Shown here in pieces: positions 35,109 through 46,457 of a stretch of DNA of 64,000 nucleotides. The stretch lies in NCBI RefSeq assembly GCF_008123425.1, contig NZ_VSSS01000031.1, forward strand, positions 1 through 64,000, written 5' to 3'. How positions within the stretch are numbered: position 1 is the stretch's first letter; every line of letters begins with the position of its first letter. The notes under the pieces are model-generated. The model saw only the letters and a list, made by a program, of their open reading frames with translations, ran no database searches and was not told the DNA's origin. A program made the position numbers and the translations under genes. Source of the DNA: Bradyrhizobium rifense (GTDB taxonomy: Bacteria; Pseudomonadota; Alphaproteobacteria; Rhizobiales; Xanthobacteraceae).

Positions 35109-37982
35109 TTACTCCGCAGCCTCGGCGGGCGCGATGCGGCGGGAGTGCCGCGCCTGCTCGTCGTAGCTCTTCTGCCAGTCGGACGGGCCGTTCGATGGCG
35201 AGATCTGCACGGCCGTCACCTTGTATTCGGGGCAGTTGGTCGCCCAGTCCGAATAGTCGGTCGTGATCACGTTAGCCTGAGTGTCGGGATGATGGAAGGT
35301 GGTGTAGACCACGCCCGGCGACACGCGGTCGGTGATCTCCGCGCGCAGCGTGGTCTCGCCGGCGCGGCTCTGCAGCCGCACCCAGTCGCCGCCGCGCACG
35401 CCGCGCAGTTCGGCGTCGTGCGGGTGGATCTCCAGCCGGTCCTCGGCATGCCAGACCACGTTCTCGGTGCGCCGTGTCTGCGCGCCGACATTGTACTGGC
35501 TGAGGATGCGGCCCGTGGTGAGCAGCAACGGGAAGCGGGGACCGGTTCGCTCGTCAGTTGCGACATATTCAGTGACGATGAACTTGCCCTTGCCGCGGAC
35601 GAAGCCGCCGATATGCATCACCGGCGTGCCTTCCGGCGCCTTCTCGTTGCAGGGCCACTGCACCGAGCCGAGCTCGTCGAGCTTGGCGTAGGAGACGCCG
35701 GCGAAGGTCGGCGTCAGCGCCGCGATCTCGTCCATGATCTCGGACGGATGGCTGTAGTTCATCTCCAGACCCATCGCCTTGGCCAGCGCGATCGTGACCT
35801 CCCAGTCGGCCATGCCGTTCTTCGGCGACATCACCTTGCGAACGCGCTGGATGCGGCGTTCGGCATTGGTGAAGGTGCCGTCCTTCTCGAGGAAGCTCGA
35901 GCCGGGGAGGAACACATGGGCGTAGTTCGCGGTCTCGTTGAGGAAGAGGTCGTGGACGATGACGCATTCCATCGCCGACAGCGCCGCCACCACATGCTTG
36001 GTGTTGGGATCGGACTGCAGGATGTCTTCGCCCTGCACGTAGATGCCCATGAACGTGCCTTCGATGGCGGCGTCGAACATGTTGGGAATGCGCAGGCCTG
36101 GCTCCGGGTTGAGCTTGACGTTCCAGAGCGCCTCGAACTGGTCGCGCACGGCATCGCCGGAGATGTGACGGTAGCCGGGCAGTTCGTGCGGGAACGAGCC
36201 CATGTCGCAGGAGCCCTGCACGTTGTTCTGGCCGCGCAGCGGGTTCACGCCGACGCCGGGACGGCCGATATTGCCGGTCGCCATCGCCAAATTGGCGATC
36301 GCGATCACCGTGGTCGAACCCTGGCTGTGCTCGGTGACGCCGAGCCCGTAATAGATCGCGCCATTGCCGCCGGTGGCGTAGATGCGGGCCGCTTCGCGCA
36401 AATCATTCGGATCGACGCCAGTGAGGATCGCAGTCGCTTCCGGGCTATGCTTGGGCTGGGCGACAAAGGCGGCCCATTCCTCGAACTCGCTCCAGTCGCA
36501 GCGCTCGCGCACGAAGGTCTCGTTGACGAGACCTTCGGTGACGATGACATGCGCCAGCGCCGTCACGACAGCGACGTTGGTGCCGGGCATCAGGGGCAGA
36601 TGCAGCGCCTTCACATGCGGCGAGTCCACCATTTCGGTGCGGCGCGGATCGAGCACGATCAGCTTCGCGCCCTGGCGCAGCCGCTTCTTCAGGCGGGAGG
36701 CGAAGACGGGGTGAGCCGAGGCCGGATTGGCGCCGATGATCATGGCGACGTCGGTATTCTCGACCGAGTCGAAATCCTGCGTGCCGGCCGACGTGCCGAA
36801 GGTCTGCGACAGGCCATAGCCGGTCGGCGAGTGGCAGACGCGGGCGCAGGTGTCGACATTGTTGTTGCCGAAGCCCGCACGGATCAGCTTCTGCACCAGA
36901 TAGGTTTCTTCGTTGGTGCAGCGGGACGAGGTGATGCCGCCGATGGCGTCGCGGCCGTATTTCTTCTGGATGCCGCGCATCTTCGCTGCGGCAAACGAGA
37001 ACGCCTCGTCCCAGGACACTTCGCGCCACGGATCCTCGATCCGCTCGCGGATCATCGGATTGAGGATGCGCTCCTTGTGATTGGTATAGCCCCAGGCGAA
37101 GCGGCCCTTGACGCAGGAATGGCCGCGATTGGCCTTGCCGTCCTTGTAGGGCACCATGCGGACGACTTCCTCGCCGCGCATCTCGGCCTTGAAGGTGCAG
37201 CCGACGCCGCAATAGGCGCAGGTGGTGACGACGGAGTGCTCGGGCTGGCCGATCTCGATGACGGACTTTTCGGTCAGCGTCGCGGTCGGGCAGGCCTGCA
37301 CGCAGGCGCCGCAGGAGACGCATTCGGAGCCGAGAAAACTCTCGCTCATTCCGGGCGAGACGCGGCTGTCGAAGCCACGGCCGGAGATCGTCAGCGCGAA
37401 AGTGCCTTGCACTTCCTCGCAGGCGCGGACGCAGCGCGAGCAGACGATGCACTTGGAGGGATCATAGGTGAAGTAGGGATTGGACTCGTCCTTCGGCATC
37501 CAGGCGGCGTTGATCTCGCCATGGGATTTGGCAAAGACGTGATTTTCGCCCTCATAGCCGTAGCGCACGTCGCGCAAGCCGACGGCGCCGGCCATGTCCT
37601 GCAATTCGCAATCGCCATTGGCGCCGCAGGTGAGGCAGTCGAGCGGATGGTCGGAGATGTAGAGCTCCATCACGCCCTTGCGCAACTTCTTCAGCCGCTC
37701 GCTCTGGGTGTGCACGACGAGGCCGTTCATGACCGGCGTGGTGCAGGAGGCCGGCGTGCCGGTGCGGCCCTCGATCTCGACGACGCAGAGCCGACAGGAG
37801 CCGAAGGCGTCGACCATGTCGGTCGCGCACAGTTTTGGGATCTGGTGGCCGGCATCCATCGCGGCGCGCATGATCGAGGTGCCCTCGGGCACCGTGACCT
37901 CTTTGCCGTCGATGGTCAGCGTGACCATCGTTTCCGATTTTGAGCGCGGCGTGCCGTAGTCGATTTCTTCGATCAGAGACAT
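35109..37982 (-). CDS. fdsA: NAD-dependent formate dehydrogenase alpha subunit FdsA
   Basis: Catalytic subunit of 957 residues. Order: a [2Fe-2S] ferredoxin domain with C52, C63, C66 and C80; a His/Cys3 [4Fe-4S] site (HPLDCLTCGANGDCELQ); a two-cluster ferredoxin domain (CIVCSRCVRACEE and CVSCGACVQACP); then the molybdopterin domain opening with CAYCGVGC and carrying the metal-ligand cysteine in ARVCHSPTGYG. It oxidises formate to CO2 and passes electrons through the clusters to FdsB. A cysteine rather than selenocysteine is used at the metal site. The enzyme is cytosolic, and no Tat signal is present. It is flanked by fdsB (10 bases) and fdhD (four bases). Confidence 0.96.
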   Translation of the reverse strand: MSLIEEIDYGTPRSKSETMVTLTIDGKEVTVPEGTSIMRAAMDAGHQIPKLCATDMVDAFGSCRLCVVEIEGRTGTPASCTTPVMNGLVVHTQSERLKKLRKGVMELYISDHPLDCLTCGANGDCELQDMAGAVGLRDVRYGYEGENHVFAKSHGEINAAWMPKDESNPYFTYDPSKCIVCSRCVRACEEVQGTFALTISGRGFDSRVSPGMSESFLGSECVSCGACVQACPTATLTEKSVIEIGQPEHSVVTTCAYCGVGCTFKAEMRGEEVVRMVPYKDGKANRGHSCVKGRFAWGYTNHKERILNPMIRERIEDPWREVSWDEAFSFAAAKMRGIQKKYGRDAIGGITSSRCTNEETYLVQKLIRAGFGNNNVDTCARVCHSPTGYGLSQTFGTSAGTQDFDSVENTDVAMIIGANPASAHPVFASRLKKRLRQGAKLIVLDPRRTEMVDSPHVKALHLPLMPGTNVAVVTALAHVIVTEGLVNETFVRERCDWSEFEEWAAFVAQPKHSPEATAILTGVDPNDLREAARIYATGGNGAIYYGLGVTEHSQGSTTVIAIANLAMATGNIGRPGVGVNPLRGQNNVQGSCDMGSFPHELPGYRHISGDAVRDQFEALWNVKLNPEPGLRIPNMFDAAIEGTFMGIYVQGEDILQSDPNTKHVVAALSAMECVIVHDLFLNETANYAHVFLPGSSFLEKDGTFTNAERRIQRVRKVMSPKNGMADWEVTIALAKAMGLEMNYSHPSEIMDEIAALTPTFAGVSYAKLDELGSVQWPCNEKAPEGTPVMHIGGFVRGKGKFIVTEYVATDERTGPRFPLLLTTGRILSQYNVGAQTRRTENVVWHAEDRLEIHPHDAELRGVRGGDWVRLQSRAGETTLRAEITDRVSPGVVYTTFHHPDTQANVITTDYSDWATNCPEYKVTAVQISPSNGPSDWQKSYDEQARHSRRIAPAEAAE

Positions 37983-37992
37983 TTTCGTTCTC

Positions 37993-39549
37993 CTATTCCG
38001 CGGCCTGAAGCGTGGTCGGGGCGGGGGCGAAATCTTCCCGGAAATGCTTCAATGCGCTGAGCACGGGGTAGGGCGTGAAGCCGCCGAGTGCGCAGAGCGA
38101 GCCGAATTTCATGGTGTTGCAGAGGTCTTCGACGAGCGCGAGGTTTTCGCTGACGCGTTCGCCGCGGATGATCTTCTCGATGGTCTCGACGCCGCGGGTC
38201 GAGCCGATGCGGCAGGGCGTGCACTTGCCGCAGGATTCCACGGCGCAGAATTCCATGGCAAAGCGCGCCTGCTTGCGCATGTCGACGCTGTCGTCGAACA
38301 CGACGATGCCGCCATGGCCGATCAGGCCGTCGCGTGCGGCGAAGGCTTCGTAGTCGAACGGGGTGTCGAACAGCGCGCGGGGGAAGTAGGCGCCGAGCGG
38401 ACCGCCGACCTGCACGGCGCGGACCGGCCGGCCGGTGAAGGTGCCGCCACCGATGTCGTCGACGAGCTCGCCGAGCGTCACGCCGAACGCCGTTTCGAAC
38501 AGCCCGCCCTGGCGGATGTTGCCGGCAAGCTGGATCGGCATGGTGCCGCGCGAGCGCCCCATGCCGAAATCGGCGTAAGCCTTGGCGCCCTCGGCGAGGA
38601 TGAAGGGGATGGCTGCAAACGACAGCACGTTGTTGATGACGGTCGGCTTGCCGAACAGGCCGTGATGCGCCGGCAGCGGCGGCTTTGCGCGCACCAGGCC
38701 ACGGCGGCCCTCGAGGCTTTCGAGCAGCGACGTCTCTTCGCCGCAGACATAGGCGCCGGCGCCGACGCGCACTTCCATATCGAAGCTATGGGTCGAGCCG
38801 CCGATCTTGTCGCCGAGATAGCCGCCGCGCCGTGCTGCGACGATCGCAGCTTTCATCGCCGCGACCGCATGCGGATATTCACTGCGGATGTAGATGTAGC
38901 CCTTGGTGGCGCCGACGGTGATGCCGGCCGTCGTCATGCCTTCGATGACGAGGAAGGGATCGCCTTCCATGATCATGCGGTCGGCGAAGGTGCCGCTGTC
39001 GCCCTCGTCGGCGTTGCAGACGATGAACTTGCGGTCAGCCTTGGCTTGCGCCACCGTCTTCCACTTGATGCCGGTCGGAAAGCCGGCGCCGCCACGGCCG
39101 CGCAGGCCGGATGCGGTGACTTCAGTGAGGATCGCATCCGAGCCGAGCGAGAGCGCACGTTCCAGGCCCTTGTAGCCGCCATGGGCGCGATAATCCTCGA
39201 GCGAACGCGGATCGATCACGCCGCAGCGGGCGAAGGTGAGGCGGGTCTGGCGCTTCAGCCAGGGGATCTCGTCCGCGACGCCGAGCCGCAGGGCGTGCGG
39301 TCCGTTGCTGGCCATGGACTCGAACACGGAGGCGACATCCTCGGAGCTGACCGGGCCGTAAGCGACGCGCCCCTTCAAGGTCGCCACCTCGACCATCGGC
39401 TCCAGCCAATGCAATCCGCGCGAGCCGGTCCTGACGATTTCGATCGGCAGGCTACGCTTCGCTGCGATCTGCGCGAAGGCTGCGACAACCTCATCGGCGC
39501 CGACGGCGACAGCGGTTGCATCGCGCGGAACGAAAATTTTCATCTTCAT
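37993..39549 (-). CDS. fdsB: NAD-dependent formate dehydrogenase beta subunit FdsB
   Basis: NADH- and FMN-binding subunit of 518 residues, related to NuoF with a fused N-terminal thioredoxin-like segment. It shows GLRGRGGAGFPTGIKW (FMN/NADH site), CNADEGDSGTFADR, an RVGAGAYVCGEETSLLESLEG segment and the [4Fe-4S] ligand motif ESCGKCTPCRIGSTRG near the C-terminus. It takes electrons from FdsA to NAD. The ATG at 39549 overlaps the fdsG stop (ATGA) and so was preferred to an upstream start at 39642. Confidence 0.95.
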   Translation of the reverse strand: MKMKIFVPRDATAVAVGADEVVAAFAQIAAKRSLPIEIVRTGSRGLHWLEPMVEVATLKGRVAYGPVSSEDVASVFESMASNGPHALRLGVADEIPWLKRQTRLTFARCGVIDPRSLEDYRAHGGYKGLERALSLGSDAILTEVTASGLRGRGGAGFPTGIKWKTVAQAKADRKFIVCNADEGDSGTFADRMIMEGDPFLVIEGMTTAGITVGATKGYIYIRSEYPHAVAAMKAAIVAARRGGYLGDKIGGSTHSFDMEVRVGAGAYVCGEETSLLESLEGRRGLVRAKPPLPAHHGLFGKPTVINNVLSFAAIPFILAEGAKAYADFGMGRSRGTMPIQLAGNIRQGGLFETAFGVTLGELVDDIGGGTFTGRPVRAVQVGGPLGAYFPRALFDTPFDYEAFAARDGLIGHGGIVVFDDSVDMRKQARFAMEFCAVESCGKCTPCRIGSTRGVETIEKIIRGERVSENLALVEDLCNTMKFGSLCALGGFTPYPVLSALKHFREDFAPAPTTLQAAE

Positions 39550-40034
39550 CGCTGCGCCTCCGCGACCAGCGCATCGATGCGCTTCTCGTCGAGCCGGCCG
39601 ATGAGGCGGCCGTCGAGCATCGCCGACGGTGCGGTCGAGCACAGCCCGAGGCAGTAGATCGGCTCCAGCGTGACGCGATCATCCGCAGTGGTGTTGCCGA
39701 GCGAAACGCCAAGCTTGGCTTCGGCGCGCGCAGCCAACGCGTCGCCACCCGCGGCCTGGCAGGCCTCGGCGCGGCACAGCTTCAGCACATGGCGGCCGGC
39801 CGGCTTGTGGCGGAAGTCATGGTAGAAGGTGAACACGCCATGGACTTCGGCGCGCGACAGATTCAGCGTCTGCGCCACCATCGGAATCGCGGCCTCCGGC
39901 ACATAGCCGAACGCTTCCTGGAGCGCGTGCAGAATCACCAGCGTCGCACCTTCCTGCCTGGCATGTTCGGCGATGATCTCGGCGCCGCGCGTCTCGTCCC
40001 AAGGCTCGTAAGAAGGCTCGTAAACCGTTGTCAT
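39546..40034 (-). CDS. fdsG: NAD-dependent formate dehydrogenase gamma subunit FdsG
   Basis: Subunit of 162 residues, related to NuoE, with a thioredoxin-like [2Fe-2S] domain. The four ligands are in KLCRAEACQ and YCLGLCSTAP. The N-terminal helical part contains ILHALQEAFGYVPEAAIPMVA. It sits beside FdsB in the diaphorase part of the enzyme. It is the first gene of the operon and starts 224 bases from the divergent LysR gene, with only a weak GAACGAAG ribosome binding site. Confidence 0.94.
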   Translation of the reverse strand: MTTVYEPSYEPWDETRGAEIIAEHARQEGATLVILHALQEAFGYVPEAAIPMVAQTLNLSRAEVHGVFTFYHDFRHKPAGRHVLKLCRAEACQAAGGDALAARAEAKLGVSLGNTTADDRVTLEPIYCLGLCSTAPSAMLDGRLIGRLDEKRIDALVAEAQR

Positions 40035-40152
40035 TCTTCGTTCTCAAATTGAGCGTCCCTGCGCTGCAAACTATTTGGAATCGTTCGAAGATCAATAAAG
40101 CTGTCTCATGCTGCGATTGCGAATTCAGATCGATTTGGAAGTCCAATCGGTC

Positions 40153-40229
40153 GATACGAAGTGCTAATGAAACTTGTATCCACTGCCGGTTTTTGCGTGT
40201 TGGTGCAGGCCCGGCGTGATAGCTTGTAT
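40153..40229. promoter_or_regulatory. Candidate LysR-type operator between fdsG and the LysR gene
   Basis: GATACGAAGT and ACTTGTATC (40153-40180) form an inverted repeat with one bulged base. A third half-site CTTGTAT lies 50 bases on (40223-40229), where ATAGCTTGTAT also has the ATA-N5-TAT form. One dyad plus a distal half-site in a divergent gap is typical for LysR-type control. A CTCAA-A-TTGAG palindrome at 40043-40053 lies next to the fdsG start. Confidence 0.45.
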
Positions 40230-40258
40230 GCCACGACAAAATCCGAGGGGACGACCGG

Positions 40259-41152
40259 TTGATCGACAAGCTTGAACTGCTGCTGGCGCTGGCCAAGGAG
40301 CGGCATTTTGGACGGGCGGCAGAGGCCTGCGGCGTCACCCAGCCGACCATGTCGACCGGGCTGAAGCAGCTCGAGGAGATCCTCGGCGTGATGCTGGTCG
40401 AGCGCGGGTCCCGATTCCAGGGATTTACCCCCGAAGGCGAGCGGGCGCTGGACTGGGCGCGGCGGATCGTGGGCGATGCCCGCGCGATGCGCCAGGAGAT
40501 CAACTCGCTGAAGGAAAAGCTTTCCGGCGAGATTCGTATCGCGGCGATCCCGACCGTGCTCGGCATGGTGGCCTCATTGACCACGCCGTTCCGCGCCAAG
40601 CATCCCGAGGTCCGCTTCCGCATCCAGTCGACGACCTCGTCCGAGGTGCTCGGGCTGCTCGAAAATCTCGAGGTCGATGCCGGGCTGACCTATATCGAGA
40701 ACGAGCCGATCGGGAAGGTGCGCACCATTCCGCTCTTCAACGAGAGCTACCGCCTCCTGACCGCGCCGGATGCGATGTTCGGCGACCGGGAGTCCGTGAC
40801 CTGGAGTGAGGTCGGCCAGGTGCCGCTGTGCCTGCTGACACCCGACATGCAGAACCGCCGCATCATCGATCGCGCGTTGCGCTCGGTCGGTGCGGAGGCG
40901 ACGCCGACCTTGACCTCGAACTCGCTGCTGGTGCTGTACACGCATGTGAAGACGGGGCGCTGGGCGAGCGTGATGCCGGCCAAGCTCGCCGAGACGCTCG
41001 GGCTTTCCGACAAGGTCCGTTCGATCCCGATCACCGATCCCGACGTCAATTACAGCATCGGCCTGGTGATCCCGCAGCGCGATCCGATGACGCCGCTGAT
41101 CGCGGCGCTGGTCAACGTCGCGCGCGAAGTGGCGCCGTCGCTGCAATCGTAG
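40259..41152 (+). CDS. LysR-family regulator, probable fds activator (FdsR-like)
   Basis: Transcription factor of 297 residues. The N-terminal winged helix-turn-helix is RHFGRAAEACGVTQPTMSTGLKQLEE-like (residues about 15-40), followed by the linker helix and a periplasmic-binding-protein-like effector domain (EIRIAAIPTVLGMVASL onward). The start is TTG with GAGGGG eight bases upstream; an ATG at 40228 is out of frame. It is divergent from fdsGBA-fdhD-fdsD, as is the fdsR gene in Cupriavidus, so control of formate dehydrogenase in response to formate is the likely job. The effector is inferred, not visible. Confidence 0.85.
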   Translation: MIDKLELLLALAKERHFGRAAEACGVTQPTMSTGLKQLEEILGVMLVERGSRFQGFTPEGERALDWARRIVGDARAMRQEINSLKEKLSGEIRIAAIPTVLGMVASLTTPFRAKHPEVRFRIQSTTSSEVLGLLENLEVDAGLTYIENEPIGKVRTIPLFNESYRLLTAPDAMFGDRESVTWSEVGQVPLCLLTPDMQNRRIIDRALRSVGAEATPTLTSNSLLVLYTHVKTGRWASVMPAKLAETLGLSDKVRSIPITDPDVNYSIGLVIPQRDPMTPLIAALVNVAREVAPSLQS

Positions 41153-41179
41153 GAGCCAGAGCGGGAGGGCCCGAGCAAG

Positions 41180-41316
41180 CGCCTCGTCCTTCGAGACGAC
41201 CGCTTCGCGGTCTCCTCAGGATGAGGCTCCGTTGTATCGGTGTTCGTCGAATGGCTGCCGCGTACTCCGCCCTCATCCTAAGGGCCCGCCGGAGGCGGGC
41301 GTCTCGAAGGATGGCC
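41180..41316. repeat. Long intergenic inverted repeat, cctcgtccttcgagac family (copy 1)
   Basis: CGCCTCGTCCTTCGAGACG at the left is mirrored by CGTCTCGAAGGATGG at the right, and TCCTCAGGATGAGG by CCCTCATCCTAAGGGC inside. A second copy lies at 61753-61889 with the same arms and a different centre. It sits between the LysR gene and the PAS kinase. Confidence 0.85.
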
Positions 41317-41339
41317 GCAGGCGAGCTTCCTGCCACGCT

Positions 41340-43670
<2,331 letters not shown>

Positions 43671-43705
43671 GCCTTCGGCCCCCTGAAAACCAGCTTACGA
43701 CGAGT

Positions 43706-43734
43706 TTCGAAAGCAGCCCCACGTCGCTTTCGAA
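43706..43734. promoter_or_regulatory. Inverted repeat upstream of PAS kinase gene
   Basis: TTCGAAAGC and GCTTTCGAA are perfect nine-base arms with an 11-base loop, 36 to 64 bases before the kinase start. It may be an operator or a leader hairpin. Confidence 0.45.
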
Positions 43735-43845
43735 TCAAAGCGATTTGAATCCAGTTTGCGCAGGCTGTCGAGAGTCAACGAAAGGTTAACGCGAAATAAT
43801 TCTTATCCAACGGAGACTTCGCGCGTTTTAACTCCGCAAACTCAC

Positions 43846-43890
43846 GTGCGTGATGAGTCCGAAACAAGAACGTGTGACTCCATCACGCAC
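43846..43890. repeat. Inverted repeat overlapping the CDF gene stop
   Basis: GTGCGTGATGAGTC pairs with GACTCCATCACGCAC (one bulge) around a 16-base loop. It covers the last codons of the cation-exporter gene and could act as its 3'-end structure; there is no T-run. Confidence 0.55.
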
Positions 43891-45256
43891 GCGGCGGTTC
43901 GGCGTGACTGATGACGCGCTTCACGCTCGGGAACGCGCGACGCAAGCGGCGCTCGATCGCATCGACTTGCTCGTGCACCCTGATCACGCTCATCGACGGC
44001 GTGGCGCGGCAATGGAAGTTGACGATCTCGCCGCCCTCGGTATCGCGCACGCGCACATTATGGATGTCGTGGATCTCGCCGCCGGCGGCATATTCGGTGA
44101 GCGCGGCTGCGATGGTCTGCACCCGCTCCGGCGCGGCATCGACGCCGAACGGCAGTTCCGGTTCCAGCGGCTCGATATGGACGTCGACCTCGACGTCCGC
44201 GCCGAACTCCTCCTGGATCTTGCGTTCCAGCGTGTTGGCGACGTCGTGGGCGGCCTCGAGGGCCATCTCGGCGTTGACCTCGAGGTCGATGCCGACGATC
44301 AGCTTGCCGCCGAGATCGTGCACCGTGACGTGGTGGATCGCGAGGCCCGAATTGTGCGCGATCACCATGATGCGGTCGCGCACGGTTTCGTTGTCGCGCG
44401 CGACGGGGACCGCGGTGAAGGTGAGGTCGGCGTCGCCGAACGTCTTCGTGACGGCGGCCTGCGCGTTGCGCTTGATCTCCTCGACGCGGTCGATCGGGTA
44501 GGTCCGCGGCACCTTTGCGATGGTGTCGATGAACGTGGTCGCCCCGACCATGCGCACCCGCAGCCGCTCGACATCGATCACGCCGGGTACGCTGCGGATG
44601 GCGGCGGTTGCTTTCTCCTGGGCGCCTTCCGGCGCGCGGTCGAGCAGCGTCTGCACCGTGGAGCGTGCCATCCGCAGGCCGAGCAGGGCGATCATCACGG
44701 CCACGGCCGCGGCGGCCGCGGCGTCACCCCACCAGAAGCCGCAGGCCGCGAGAATCAACCCCACGATCACGGCACACGAGCCCATGACGTCTGATGCAAA
44801 GTGCAGGGCGTCGGCAGCGAGCGCCTCGCTTCGGGTCTCGCGGGCAGCCCGGTGCAGGGCGCGGGCGCGCCAGAGATTGACGACGATATCGATCACCAGC
44901 ACCACGAACGGCACGGCCGAAATCGTCGGCGGCGGGGTTCCCTCGCGAAGGTGGCTATAGGACTGGACCAAAATGCCGCCGGCGAGCACGTAGAGCAGGG
45001 CGGTGACGCCGAGCGCGGAGATGCTCTCGAGCTTGCCGTGGCCGTAATGGTGCTCGTCGTCGGCCGGCTTGTCCGAGACCCGCACCACTGCCCAGGTGAT
45101 GATGGTCGCGACCAGGTCGATCGAGGAGTGCAGCGCTTCGGAGATCAGCGCCAGCGATCCGATCGCGATGCCGACGACGAATTTGGCCGCCGCCATGCCG
45201 CCGCTGGCCAGGATCGAGATGGCCGCGACCGATGTCTTGTCGTGTTGTCCGCTCAT
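43883..45256 (-). CDS. Cation diffusion facilitator transporter with extended C-terminus
   Basis: Inner-membrane divalent-cation/proton antiporter of 457 residues. The N-terminal 200 residues hold about six helices with the family signature EALHSSIDLVATI (metal-site His and Asp) and the second site HFASDVMG. A His-rich loop DDEHHYGHGKLES lies between helices 2 and 3. The C-terminal cytoplasmic part is longer than usual for the family: two consecutive ferredoxin-like dimerisation domains are suggested by repeated beta-alpha patterns (DVERLRVRMVGATTFIDTIAKV and HHVTVHDLGGKLIVGIDLEV). Metal (Zn, Fe, Mn or Co) cannot be set from sequence. Confidence 0.9.
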   Translation of the reverse strand: MSGQHDKTSVAAISILASGGMAAAKFVVGIAIGSLALISEALHSSIDLVATIITWAVVRVSDKPADDEHHYGHGKLESISALGVTALLYVLAGGILVQSYSHLREGTPPPTISAVPFVVLVIDIVVNLWRARALHRAARETRSEALAADALHFASDVMGSCAVIVGLILAACGFWWGDAAAAAAVAVMIALLGLRMARSTVQTLLDRAPEGAQEKATAAIRSVPGVIDVERLRVRMVGATTFIDTIAKVPRTYPIDRVEEIKRNAQAAVTKTFGDADLTFTAVPVARDNETVRDRIMVIAHNSGLAIHHVTVHDLGGKLIVGIDLEVNAEMALEAAHDVANTLERKIQEEFGADVEVDVHIEPLEPELPFGVDAAPERVQTIAAALTEYAAGGEIHDIHNVRVRDTEGGEIVNFHCRATPSMSVIRVHEQVDAIERRLRRAFPSVKRVISHAEPPRA

Positions 45257-45349
45257 GGCGGGGATTTAGCAGGGCGTTCGCGAACATCAAGCGACGATCC
45301 ACAGAAGTAGTCGCTAGTGAGTTGCAGGAGCGGGATACAGGTTGGTCTC

Positions 45350-45437
45350 GTAGGGTGGGCAAAGGCGCGAAGCGCCGTGCCTACCATCTTGCCTCGATTG
45401 CGAACGTGGTGGGCACGCTTCGCTTTGCCCCCCCTAC
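45350..45437. repeat. REP-like inverted repeat, gtagggtgggcaaag family
   Basis: GTAGGGTGGGCAAAGGCGCGAAGCG is mirrored by CGCTTCGCTTTGCCCCCCCTAC, with a GTGCCTACCA/TGGTGGGCAC inner arm. It lies between the cation exporter and the quinone oxidoreductase gene. Confidence 0.75.
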
Positions 45438-45460
45438 GGGACCGGAATCCGGAGCGACAG

Positions 45461-46432
45461 CTACGGCACCGTCACCACGATCTTCCCGAGGTGCTTGTTC
45501 GCCTCCATGTGCTCGAACGCCTTGTCGATGTCGGAGAAGGCGTAGACCTTGTCGATCGGCAGTTGCAGCTTGCGCGACTCGACCGCACCCCAGATGTCCT
45601 TCCTGACCTCGTCGAAGATCGCGCGGACCTCCTCGATGGAGCGGGTGCGGAAGGTGACGCCGATATAGGAGATGCGGCGGGCCGCATGCAGGTCGAAGTT
45701 GAAGTCGGCATGGGTGCCGCCGAGCCGGCCGACATTGACGATGCGGCCCAGGACCTTGGTGGCGGCGAGGTTCTGGTTGGCGACTTGGCCTGAGACCTGG
45801 TCGACGATGAGGTCGACGCCTTCGCCGTTGGTCGCCTTCAGCACCTCGTCGACCCATTTGGGATCGGAGGAGTCGACCGCGAGGTCGGCGCCGTATTCGG
45901 TCAGTCGGCCGCGGCGATAGGCATCGGTCGAGGAGCCGATCACAAGCTTGGCGCCCTTGAGCTTGGCGATTTGCATCGCCATCAGGCCGACGCCGGAGCT
46001 GGCACCCTGGATCAGCACGGTCTGCCCCGGCTGCACGCCGCCGACGGTGACGACGGCGTTATGCATGGTCGCGAGCGCGACGGGGAGGGTGGCCGCCTCC
46101 TCGAAATTCATGTTCGAGGGCGCGCGAAACAGCCGGCCGTGGTCGGCCAGCGTGTACTCGGCGAACGCCGCGCCGCCCGAGCCCATGATGCGGTCGCCGA
46201 CCTTGACGCCCTTCGCATCCGGTCCAAGCTCGGCGACTTCACCGGCCCATTCCATCCCAAGCACGGTGCCGACGCCGCCGGCCGCGCCATGGGCGTGTCC
46301 CTTGCGCATGCCGGTGTCGGCGCGGTTGAGGCCACAGGCGCGCACGCGTACCAGCACCTGCGTGCCTTTTGGTTTTGGTTGAGCGACGTCGGAAATCCGA
46401 GCGCCATCAGGGCCGTAGACATAAGCCTTCAT
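45461..46432 (-). CDS. Quinone oxidoreductase-like MDR-family protein
   Basis: Zinc-independent medium-chain dehydrogenase/reductase of 323 residues. It opens with MKAYVYGPDG, has the catalytic-domain segment GLNRADTGMRKG (no zinc-ligand cysteine pattern), GMEWAGEVAELG, and an NADP-binding Rossmann motif GASSGVGLMAMQIAK near residue 144. It probably reduces a quinone or an alpha,beta-unsaturated carbonyl with NADPH. It lies 25 bases downstream of the nitronate monooxygenase gene on the same strand, so the two probably form an operon. Confidence 0.88.
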   Translation of the reverse strand: MKAYVYGPDGARISDVAQPKPKGTQVLVRVRACGLNRADTGMRKGHAHGAAGGVGTVLGMEWAGEVAELGPDAKGVKVGDRIMGSGGAAFAEYTLADHGRLFRAPSNMNFEEAATLPVALATMHNAVVTVGGVQPGQTVLIQGASSGVGLMAMQIAKLKGAKLVIGSSTDAYRRGRLTEYGADLAVDSSDPKWVDEVLKATNGEGVDLIVDQVSGQVANQNLAATKVLGRIVNVGRLGGTHADFNFDLHAARRISYIGVTFRTRSIEEVRAIFDEVRKDIWGAVESRKLQLPIDKVYAFSDIDKAFEHMEANKHLGKIVVTVP

Positions 46433-46457
46433 GAATTACTCTCGCTTCCTGCAGTGA

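Noticed and set aside
35082..37943. A 953-codon open frame on the plus strand
   Set aside because: It is antisense to fdsA, whose cysteine motifs and cofactor sites are unmistakable.
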